Assembly: GCA_020543525.1 (NCBI GenBank)
Contig: JAHYIO010000001.1
Coordinates: 2,170,001 to 2,234,000 of the forward strand
Reading direction: 5' to 3'
Source of the DNA: Coriolopsis trogii
Taxonomy: Eukaryota > Basidiomycota > Agaricomycetes > Polyporales > Polyporaceae
DNA: 64,000 nt
The notes beneath the pieces are model-generated. The model worked only from the letters and a program-made list of their open reading frames with translations. It made no database searches and was not told the origin of the DNA. This document shows positions 33,301 to 43,363 of this stretch, piece after piece (the stretch's first letter is position 1; every line of letters starts with the position of its first letter). The translations under genes and the position numbers were made by a program.

Positions 33301-36300
33301 GTGACTTATATCGGCTATATCGCATCGAAATACAAAGCTTATCCGGCGTTGGTCGTTGTGCCCAACTCCACTATCACGAATTGGGTTCGTGAATTCGAAC
33401 GCTGGGCACCGAAACTTCGCGTCGTCCCCTTCTACGGCGAGGCAAAGTCGCGCGAGATCATTAAGAGGTATGAACTCTCTCATGACCGGCCTGCCCTCGG
33501 CACTACTGGCGCGAAGTACCACGTCCTCGTCACGACGTATGAGACGGTCATCAATCCCAAGGACTTCGGCCCGGTGTTCAAAAGTACTCCTCGTTGGGAG
33601 ATGCTTGTCGTGGACGAAGGACAACGCCGTAAGTCACCTCGTATCTTGAATGATGTCATCCGCTTACTTGGAGTATAGTGAAAAGTGACGAGAGTTTGAT
33701 CTTCAAGCGTCTCCGAGAGTTGAATAGCTTCCATCGCGTCATCATGACTGGGGTAAGTACACTACACTGATTCGTATACACTGGTTCAGACACTGAGACT
33801 TTGGTCTTGTCAGACACCGTTGAACAACAATATTCGCGAATTGTTCAATCTGATGAACTTCCTCAATCCGGACGACTGGAAGGACCTGGAGGCGCTGTCG
33901 AAGCAATATGAAGAGCTTACGGAGGATCTCGTTAAGGAATTGCATGTCAAGCTGAAGCCTTACTTTCTTCGTCGCATCAAGTCCGAAGTGCTTCAGCTAC
34001 CTCCCAAGGTCAGATGCTTACTGAGACGCTTATACGTGTTACTCAGTTCTTGTCCTCACAGAACGAAGTTATTGTACCCGTCAGCATGGCTCCTCTCCAA
34101 AAGGAGATCTATCGTTCCGTCCTGAGTGCGTCGTTATCAACTTCTGGATGCAAGGGTTGCTGACCCTTGTCCAGGCCAAAACTTCGACATCTTGCGCAGC
34201 CTCGCTGAAGGCAATTCCGCGTCTTCCAAGAGCAACAATATCACGAAGACCCGTATGAGCAACATCCTCATGCAACTACGGAAGTGCGCTGCTATAGCTA
34301 CGCTTTACTACGTTACTGGTTAACGTCGAGCTATCCTAGGTGTCTCCAGCATCCGTACCTCGTTGACGAGCATATCGAGCCCAGGGGTCTGTCTCCTGAA
34401 GAGACCCACGAGCGGTTGATCGGTGCGAGCGCCAAGTTGCGTCTGCTGAAGATGTTGCTGCCCAAGCTGCGTGCCCGTGGTCATCGAGTGCTCTTGTTCA
34501 GCCAGGCATGTATCTGATTGTCAGTCTGGTTGTCGTATGACTGAAGTCGTCTTGAAAGTTCGTCATTGCCCTGGATATCATCGAGGACTTCTTGGCCGGA
34601 GAGGGCATCAAGTTTCTTCGTCTGGCAAGTATTCATGATGTGTTCACACCTCGTTTCTGCCAAAATGCTGAGGTCTTGCGTGCAGGATGGCAACACCAAG
34701 CAGGCGGAGCGACAGAAGGGCATGGACGAGTTCAACAGACCTGATTCGGACGTCTTCATATACATTTTGTCGACACGGGCCGGGGGTGTAGGTATCAATT
34801 TGTGGAGCGCCGATACAGTGATCATCTTCGACCCGGACTTCAATCCGCATCAGGTATGTCAGACTCGTTATGTTGACTGCCTAAGCTCACGTCATAACGC
34901 TCGAATAGGACCTACAAGTGAGACGGACGAGTCCCGTAGTAATATCCATTTTTGACATATTTGTAGGCAATCGCCCGCGCGCATCGATATGGCCAGCAGA
35001 AGACCGTCCTGGTCTTCAAGCTGATGGTGAAAGAGTCGGCTGAAGGTATGCGTGGTTCACGCGGGCGGTCTGACGTTGTAGACTGATAGAATCATAGAGC
35101 GCATAATGCAAACCGGCAAGAAGAAGCTCGTTCTGGACCATCTCATTGTGCAGAAGATGGACGACGAAGATGGGTCCAAGGAAGACGTCCAGTCCATCCT
35201 GATGTTCGGTGCCAAGGCGCTTTTTGAGGAGACCGAAGAAAGCGTCGCTCGAGAGATCCATTGTGAGTTGTTACATGAAACGTCCGTACTGCCTTCGTAA
35301 TGCTTTGGGACAGATACCGAGCACGATATCGATAGCCTCATCGAGAAGACGGAGAAGGAAGGAGACGTCGTCGAGCCCGAGTCGAACGCTGGCTCCTTGT
35401 TCGCATTTGCTAAGGTCTGGTCTGCAGACAAGGAAGGCCTTGTGGAGCTGTCAGAGGATGTGCCGGAGTATCCTGAGGAAGCTGACTCTTGGGCAAAGGC
35501 CCTCGAGCTCATTGCGGCGCGCAAGGCCACCGAACAGGAGAAAGAGGTTACCGGGCGTGGCGCACGCCGCAAGGCGGCCGCTGTTTTCCCTCAGGTGCCC
35601 ATCATACAAGTCTCGTGTGACTGTATATGTTCCTTATTGACCGCGAGACACAGCAAAGCATCCATTTGGGTGATACACCCACCAAGCCAAAGGACAAGTC
35701 CAAATCGAAGAAGAGGAAGAAATCAAAGGGCAAGTCGAGCGGCTCTGACGACTCCGACTTCCATGTAGCGGTGTCAAATGGGTCAGACTCCGATAATACC
35801 GTGGATGCAGCGATGGATGTGGACGACTTCCAGCTGCTTCCCGCACCAGGGTCCAGCTATCTTGCACCACAAGGCTCGAAACCCGCGCCGAAGCATGACC
35901 GCAGGCACTCCCACACTCCCCACAGACCGTTATCACCCATTCAGAACCGACAGCATGCACCCGAGGTAGAGGGCGAATTCTGTGGTCTCTGCGGTAAACA
36001 ACACAGTCCAGGCCGTTGTTCCATGACGGAGAGCCCAGAAAACTTGGCGCAGTACAGACTGATGCTCATGCAGCACGCGGGAGACGAGTCGATCGAGGAA
36101 CGAGTACGTCAGTATGAACGATGTGTGTGCTGTGGTCACTGATGTGCCGATATCGTCCAGCGCGCCGCCATCCGAGTTATCGACGAAACGCTTCATCGTC
36201 TCGGGAAGATCCATCTCATATACGGCCAACCGCTTCATCTTGTGGAGTCACCGTCCCAGCCAACGGCGTCCCGGCCCTCGAAGAAGCCCAAGGTAGACGA

Positions 36301-36844
36301 GCACGGATCTCAACCGGTGGCTCAACCAAAGCTGCATTGCTCTGCGGTTGCTCGGAACATCCCCCACGGGACGCATCCGATCGCAGGGCCATCGCGTCTG
36401 AATGGTGCGCCCGTGAACGCAGCTACCGCAGCTAAAATCCCGGAAGCTATTCCACACATTTCCAAGCCCTTGAACGGGATGGCTAGCTCATCGAAGTATC
36501 CCGCGATGTCAGCGACGCAAATGATCACACCAGCTCAGAAGCCCACTCTCATGCGAGGCAATTGCGTTGTGTGCGGACGAGTGCCTCATCACCTGGTGAA
36601 GGATTGCCCCGTGGTGGCGCAAGGGCCGTCGAGGTAAGTTTAGCGGTAGTACAGTGACCTACTTGCGGTGATGCTGAACTTATATCGGTGCGCTAGCATC
36701 GCCGAAGCAATCGAGCGACTCTCGAAAACCCCCGAGCAAGCCGACGTCGTGAGTGTGCTGAGGAACATCCTGACGAAATACCAGAGACGCGCACTGGCCG
36801 CCTCTGCGGCGCAATCCTCCAAGTCTGGTTCCACCGAGTCATAG
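30400..36844 (+). CDS. PHD/chromo-domain SNF2 chromatin remodeler (CHD, Mit1-like)
   Basis: ATP-driven nucleosome remodeler in the nucleus, likely a silencing factor by analogy with fission-yeast Mit1. Twenty exons (first 30400-30735, last 36697-36844) give 1795 residues in one frame. Order: acidic, Lys-rich N-terminus; PHD-like Cys/His cluster (about 320-480: ICEKCHTAPTH, RCLKCPVAAHWGC, FICGSCMKGGICMGC, FRCFTCKRLAH, WKCADCF); chromo-like segment (about 565, EYLIKWVDRSYRRLTWVPHGWL); SNF2 ATPase with ADEMGLGKT and DEGQRLK in place of DEAH; helicase C-terminal half with DGNTKQAERQ and ARAHRYGQ; and C-terminal CCHC-like knuckles (CGLCGKQHSPGRC, CVVCGRVPHHLVKDC). Two introns look like GC-AG type and one exon is 9 bases (34909-34917). 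Start chosen at MFEPSSDPP. Confidence 0.92.
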
Positions 36845-37197
36845 CCGGAACGGACCACGCCTTATGGGCGTGCGCGGACATGTGCAACGGACACTGCGCA
36901 ATGTGTCATTCTTTGCAAGCATACGTTTATTGCAATCCCCGCGTGGGGTATAATCGGCTTATTATACTATTGCGACACATCCGTAGAAGACATATACCAG
37001 AATGTAGACTATTGTTGACCTCTTCTAGAGTACTGTTTGGTCCATTGTGCGTATACGGCCGGCACCGAAAGGCCCTTGCGGGACTGCCAGACATGAACAA
37101 GACAAGCAGGCTGCAGCAACCTTTGTGGCTGCGGACGGAAGCGCCAAGAAGAGGACATAGCTAGAAAAAGCCTAACGCTTGTCTCCCCTACGGAGTG
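36845..37197. other. Intergenic region
   Basis: About 350 bases between two plus-strand genes, AT-richer than the flanks (AT-rich stretch near 36955-36975). It probably contains the terminator of the remodeler gene and the promoter of the next gene. No coding region. Confidence 0.5.
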
Positions 37198-38569
37198 ATG
37201 TCTACTCTTGTTTCCTCCGCTCCTCCATCACCCTCTTCGATGCAGCTCAGGGCTGAACAGCCCTCATCACCGCGCGTGCCGCCCGTGGGTTCTGCCGCAA
37301 GTTCCAAGGCTACCGCAGCACAGAGTGAGTCCGTCTGCACTGCTGCTGCCGCAGCACAACGACGGGAGCTTATAATTCTTCTTCCAGGCTCTGGCACGTG
37401 TCCTCCCGCACCTCCATACGCAAAGTCTCTAAGTCCTACCCCGAGTCTGAAGCGTGCTCGTTCAACGTCCGTCTCAATCACCATGGATTCCGAGCTTCCC
37501 CCCGCCCCTCAAATCGATGGCGAGGCGATGCTCGAAATCTTCGTTCACTCCTCAATTCGTTTCGCTGGTCTCCCCCTGAATTCTGACTCTCCGTATGGTG
37601 ACGGAGCAAGGCTTGCAGCTCTAGGAAGCAAAATGCTGGAAGCCGCTTTCACGCATGCTCTCTTCAACCAGAGGCCGATGAGAACAGCAGAAGAAATCCA
37701 GGTGAGCCGCTCTGTGTCAGGTCTCTCTTCCCTTTCCTCATGCCATGACGCCACAGGCTGAGGTTGATAACATTGGGGCGTATGTTGAAAAGTGGGTGGC
37801 GGGTTACAGGTGGAGGGAGAAGGTACGGCATGCAAAGGATGTAGATCTGTCGGACCCGAAGGTGCGTGCTCCGTCATCAGGTTACTCTCTCCCCACTCAT
37901 TACAAGCAGGAGACACGGTATATCATGGATGCTTACGTCGGGGCGGTCCATGTTGGAGGAGGGTTCCCGGCTGTCCTGAAGTGGATCACCGCTCTGGTCG
38001 ATCCCAATGCACAAGTCACTGCTGCTCCGTCGGAGCCCAAGAGGCCCAGGATCGAGCCGCATATCCACCAACCCTACTCGCCCTACCCGTCCTACCCATC
38101 CTATCCTTCTCAACCACCAGCTTACATGAGCTCCGGGATGCCGTCGCAGCCTCCGGCACCTCCTCCGCCATCGGTTCCGCCTCCACCTCTCCCAACCCAC
38201 GCTCCTCCTTACACCAACTACTTGGCCCCTGCGCAGCCCCAGTCTGCGTTTCTTCCATTGTTCAACCAGACTGCGCAGCAGCGCAGGCTGGAGGTTCAAT
38301 ACCCCGCAGAGTTCTCCGGCCCTCCCCATGCCGGTCGGTGGACTGTCAAGTGTGTCGGTAAGCTGTTCGCCAGTCTCGTTCCGTTCATCATCGCTCACGA
38401 TTGCCCCAGTCAACGGCATTGAGAGGGGCGTGGGAACCGGGACTAGCAAGCAGTTGGCCAAGGAAGAAGCTGCTCGACAAGCATATCATGCAATGGGTTG
38501 GGCTCCTCGTAAGCCTTGTCACGACCTCTACGTGATATGAGCTGAATAGTCGAGGATACAGGTGTTTGA
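37198..38569 (+). CDS. RNase III-like domain plus double-stranded RNA-binding domain protein
   Basis: Exons 37198-37324, 37388-37701, 37757-37861, 37910-38357 and 38410-38516, then either readthrough to a stop at 38540 or a last exon 38562-38569; about 380 residues. After a Ser/Pro leader, a helical domain reads LEIFVHSSIRF...ARLAALGSKMLEAAFTHALF...IMDAYVGAVHVGGG, matching the RNase III fold. The signature helix lacks the acidic residues of the ERLEFLGD motif, so the domain is probably inactive. A Tyr/Pro-rich linker leads to a C-terminal dsRBD (about 330-375: WTVKCVVNGIERGVGTGTSKQLAKEEAARQAYHAM) with a good end of the fold. Degenerate RNase III plus dsRBD is also the plan of mitoribosomal mL44, but no clear presequence is seen. 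ATG with a strong context at 37483 is an alternative start. Confidence 0.72.
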
Positions 38570-38677
38570 TCTCCCGACGACAAGCTGCGCCCTCCTCAAC
38601 AATGATTTGTGCCGTTGTAAACTTGCGCATTGACATCGGGGAGGGCGTGGTCGTGATTGGGCTGGACAATCTCAGTG

Positions 38678-38721
38678 GGGCCCGGCTTGACTGGCGAGTC
38701 ACCGCCAGTCAAGCCGGGCCC
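38678..38721. repeat. Perfect 19-bp inverted repeat, 6-base loop
   Basis: Arms 38678-38696 (GGGCCCGGCTTGACTGGCG) and 38703-38721 are exact reverse complements separated by AGTCAC. Transcribed from either strand it would give a very stable GC-rich hairpin. It lies in the gap between two convergent genes, about 110 bases after the dsRBD gene. It could act as a two-way terminator, a small structured RNA or a remnant of a mobile element. No poly-T tract or larger terminal repeats were seen. Confidence 0.9.
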
Positions 38722-39106
38722 TGGCGCGATCGTCAAACTCAATCCTGGTTGTCCTGTTCCCGGTGTTGCGTTGTCTGCATTCGCACAACCTATGTTTCCA
38801 TGGTCGATACTGTGTTGCTAGTTTACAATGGCTCAAAGGATTGTTCATGCCAAGGTAATGATATATTGTACGGTGTCGCTGTCTCCTACTCGCTATGCGT
38901 ACACGTTCCTTCGTTTGCCACGAATCCATGCTCTTAGCTTAGTTGCTGTATCCCGACTGTACTTATCGATAGTTATTCATGGACGCCTCCCCCGGTCTGC
39001 ACGGTATCTGTTTAATGTCTCCTACGGATACGCTACTAGGCACACGTCTTCCTGTACTCCGACGTGCGTGCGCCATGACTGGACTATCACTCTACTGCAT
39101 CACCCC
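38722..39106. other. Intergenic region between convergent genes
   Basis: Remaining 3' flanks of the RNase III-like and GH20 genes. No further structure or coding region was recognised. Confidence 0.5.
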
Positions 39107-42100
39107 CTACCCCTCCAGTTCTCCGACATCCTGTATTCCATTCCATAGCATGAATCGCTCAATGCTGCCGCTCTCCCCTCCGATCACTCGCACGGGTGCG
39201 ACGAACGCGATAGGCTCAAGGACAGCAGTGCCGTCGATCGAAACCAAAAAGTCGCCGGCACGGACGCCGTTGACGAACGCGGTCGTGCCGTCCTCTGTGC
39301 CCATCAGGACGAACTCCGTCGACGACGCCGTGCCTTCCGGCGGGAGCGAGAGCGTGAAGTTGGAGAGGAGGTAGGTGATGTTCGACGACGTGAACGCGAG
39401 CGTCAGCCCCGAGCCCTCCGCCGCGGGCGCGATCCCGAACGAGTCGTCTGGGCCCGAGAGCAGCGTGCCCGGCCGGCCGGTCAAGGTCGTGCGCAAGAGG
39501 AGCGTGTAGTTGTGGCCTTTGCTGCCGAGCGGTGTGCGCAAGACCCCTGCGGAGAAATGTGCATCGTACCCGTTCCCGCTGCGGTCGTGCACTGCGGCCC
39601 CCCTGCGGACGTCGGATGTGGAGAGGACGTAAGATGCGACGATGGCGCCCTTGCTGGGAATCCGCCTGTCGAGGTTCTGGCCGGGGGCGGCGGCCTCGAG
39701 CGCGGGGAAGGCGGCGAGGAAGTGGGCGTGCGTGAGGTGGTTCGGGCGTGAGGCGGCTTGCCAGCCTGCGCTCGCTATGACGGGGATGCCCTCCTTGAGG
39801 GCGTAGAACGCCTCGAGGAAGGTGCTCGCTGTCGGGCCGTGGTCATTCCAAGCAGCCTGCACGGTGCGTTGCGGATAGTCAAGTTTGTCAGCACGTCGTT
39901 CGTATATGGTATACCCCGAGCTTGGGTCCACCCGCAGAGGACAGCTGCGGTATCGGGGATTCTGGATGTACACGCGTCACGCACCATGATTGCTCCCTTT
40001 AGATGCGAATTGGATATGCTTGGGTTGTTCGAGGCGTTACCTGCATAGCATATTCCGTTCGGAACGAGTGGGTGTGTTTTTGCTGAGTATTTCCGATCGG
40101 GGATAGACAGGCCGTAGCACGTACCGCGGTCGAAGACATGTGGGTCCCATATCCCGCTGGTGACGACGTTCGCCCCGTCCCAGAGCCGTGTCTGGTTGAG
40201 CTTTTGCGGGAAGGAGCCCGACTGGACCGGCCGGCCAGGTCATTCGGAATTAGTGCAAGATGCGGGCCCGCTGACTAACGGCGGACGTTACCTGCTTCAT
40301 CACGATGTACTGGAACGAGTCCTCGCTGTAAGCCGGGCTCGGTAAGCACGCACGCTCGTCCGAGAGCGAGCTCGCGAACGAACCTGTTGATCACATCATA
40401 ACCCGAACGGACGAGCTCGAAGGGGTCGTCGTCGCCGAAGTCCCTAAGTAAGTATGGTACATGAGTTATGGCATACAGGACATCCCTAGTTGACGAGAGC
40501 TTGCATAGCCACATCGTTGGCGAATGTGCGGCTGCCGGACTTACCAATGTTGTATGGTGATGTTCTTGCTGACAGAGGTCGTGTTCGAAGGCTCTCGGGT
40601 ACCCCAGAGGCGGATCGTCTTCATGCCCCCGCTTTCTTCATGAACGAAGTCACTCTACAATTGACCAATGAGCGCAAGCCTCAGCGGGGCAGTGATCTCG
40701 GAGTGAGATGTGGGGTATCCCGTACGGACTATTTCGTTCACAAAGTTATTGTAATCGTCAGCGAGAGACGAGTTGTACTCATCAGCACCGATAGAGACTT
40801 GTCCTGCAGCACGGCGAGCGGGCGGACATAGTGATAGTCAGCAACGGGCTCGGTCATACACCCGCAAGACGATGGACCGAGCTACCGGAGCTCGAGGGCA
40901 GCACGCACTGGTGTGGAACCACGGTAGGAACTCTGTAACGGAGCGCCGCGAATTGAAAGTCAACGAACATGCGGTCAAAGACCTCGAGCGATCGTGACTC
41001 GGACGCACCTTTCCAAATGGACTTGATCGTCGGAATGGCATCCGGCACGGTGAGGTTGATCAGCGTAGGGTCGGTCAATAACGCGAGCTCAGGCTTCCAC
41101 TGTGTGATGACCAATGCATGTCCAGGCTGATCGAGCCGGGTATGTATGGGTGGCAAGGATGGCAGGAGGATGCGTCAGAGCTCAGGTTCGCAGCATGCCG
41201 CAGCTTACTACTACTCACGGACTCCAGTTCGGGTATAACCTAGCATCAAACGGGGAACTCAGCTCGGGCATCGCACGGCCATGCGGTTGCGAGCTCACCG
41301 TCACACCGCGTGCGGCACAATGAGTCTGGAAATCGACAAACTCTTCGCGCGAGTACGTCTCATTCAAGTGCGGGGTCAGTCCAGCAAGCGCCGGGTCTTC
41401 TGGCCGCAGTCGGAAGCGGGCATACGCCTCGGGGTTGCCTCTAGGGTTCACATTATCGGACAGGTGGACGTGCTGTGCCGGGTTCAGTAGCTGCATGGTG
41501 TCCGCAAATGGCGAAATGAGCTCACGAATTCGCTCGCCTTGAACCAAGAGGCGTACGAGCACAGGTCGCGGAGGAAGCTAATTGGATACCATTGTCTTCC
41601 GACGTCTGCAATGAATGCAAAGGCTCACGTCAAGTGCCACTCTCCGTGCATTGTGGACAGTCGAGACGGACCTAGCATGAAGCCGCGTGTGGGCCAGTCA
41701 GGCTGGTCCACCACCTTGCCCGCCGGAAATTGGCCATCGGTGAGAACGAGGCCCTGCAGCAGCGTCCGAGTAGCCCAGAAGGCGCCTTTGCTGCCGGATG
41801 CGGTTATTTGGACGGATGTATGCGAGACATCCATCTCGTAGCCCTCCGTGGTGGCAGTACCATCCGCATGCGTTGCATTCAGACGGTTTGACAGCGATAT
41901 GGCGATAACTCCCGAGAGATGAGAGAGGTCTTGAGTGTTGCCGACGGAGAGCGAGACGCTTGTGCGCGGGAATAAAGTTTCGAGGTCTGTCTTGAACGTC
42001 TGTGCGAAAGCGAGCAAGGTGGGTGGGATCAGAGACAGGCCGGCGTCCTGGGTGGATGCTGCATCGCGTCTGTCTACAACAACGCGGATATGATTGGATA

Positions 42101-42242
42101 AATGGAACGCGGCATTTCCAATACGACGGCTGGCTGTGAAACTATGGACCGCAGGCACTGTTGGCGGGAAGGCTAAAGCCAAGACGGGAGAGAGGAGAAC
42201 AGATGCGAGGGTGACGGACTTGATGATCTTGGTCAAGAACAT
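39107..42242 (-). CDS. Secreted beta-N-acetylhexosaminidase (GH20) with C-terminal lectin-like domain
   Basis: Removes terminal N-acetylhexosamine from chitin oligomers or glycans. About thirteen exons (first 42242-41672, then 41605-41526, 41472-41299, about 41239-41219, down to a final large exon ending at 39107). Signal peptide MFLTKIIKSVTLASVLLSPVLALA. The GH20 N-terminal domain is followed by the catalytic barrel: RGFMLDVGRQWYPISFLRDLC, WFKASEFHVHLSDN, VIPELESPGHA, and the catalytic Asp-Glu in VSIGADEYNSS. Later blocks are RLWGTREP and AAWNDHGPTAST. The last 230 residues look like a beta-sandwich, concanavalin/LamG-like domain (HDRSGNGYDAHF, FVNGVRAGDF). Such C-terminal additions occur in lacto-N-biosidase-like GH20 enzymes; substrate is not predictable here. 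Confidence 0.88.
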
Positions 42243-43363
42243 GAGGGCAAACGTCTAAACAATCTGTGCCCCGGCGCTGATGATATTGCAAGGAGACGAT
42301 GGAGCGGGCCGTCGATGTAGGGCAGTATCGGTACGGCTGCATTAGAGAGTAACCACATGATGAGGAGCTGAGGATGATGTGGACGAGCGATTTGTGCTTC
42401 GACCGGATATTGCGAGGAGCTACGAATGGACGAAGCAGAGTATGAGATCACATGCCCAGAGAGAAAGGTCAGGGTAGATAACGGGCGTGCGGCAGAAGAC
42501 TGAGAAAAGGTTACGTTGTGTCGTAACTCCGGTTGGGATTGCGTGTCGGGATATCTGACAGGCAGCATGGCGAACGCATCTGACGCATGGAGGCCGGAAC
42601 CACCGGTCCTGTTGGATGGATGGGAGGTGAAAGCCCGGAATAGCGCGATACATGAGGCAGTGCGGACATCCTATAGCTATCCACACACAGCAGGACCATC
42701 TTTGACCGGCAAGTGTGAGAGGTGGCGGACAGGGACAGGTTTAATCCTTGTGAACATGAGACGAGTCACAGAAAGGGCGAAGAGTCAGTGAGACGCAAAG
42801 TGAGACGATGACGAGGATGGCCGAAATAATCAGGACCCAGAAAGGACAGGCTGGGAATCGAGTATGTTTTGGCCGATAGGCCGTGTAAGCACCGACAGTC
42901 GCATTGGTCAGCGGGCGGGACCGGAGCAACAAGGATGAGAGAAGATGGCGCAAAGCCTGGAGGAAAGGTGAGGATGCGTGAAAGATGGATGAACAGCGAG
43001 AAGGCTGGGCATGGACTGCCTCTGTGTTCAACGAGTCCTCCTCGCTATGCCCGGGTGACTCTGCTCGTCGAGGTGGACGAGGGCGGTGCTCGACCCAGAA
43101 TGGAAAGTGCAGCTGGGAGTCACGTGGTGGGCGTCGACCGACAGAAGGAGGAGGGTCACGTAAGCAGGGCTGGTGGTTGAGTAAGGCTGCTTATGTACGG
43201 GAAGCTATAACGAGGCCCTAATTGCGACTACAGCCTCTTCTTCTGTCTTTCTGGCCTGTCACTGCCGCCGCAATCTTACGCCGCGCCTGGTTTTCCAGCC
43301 GTCCGCGTCCTTCTTCCCCGACCCGCCCCTCTCCTCCTCCCTGAACGCGTCCTCTTGCTCCCC
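42243..43363. other. Divergent intergenic region of about 1.1 kb
   Basis: Separates the GH20 gene from the Rad5-like gene, which point away from each other. It holds both promoters. Open frames are short and low complexity; no gene is supported. Confidence 0.5.
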
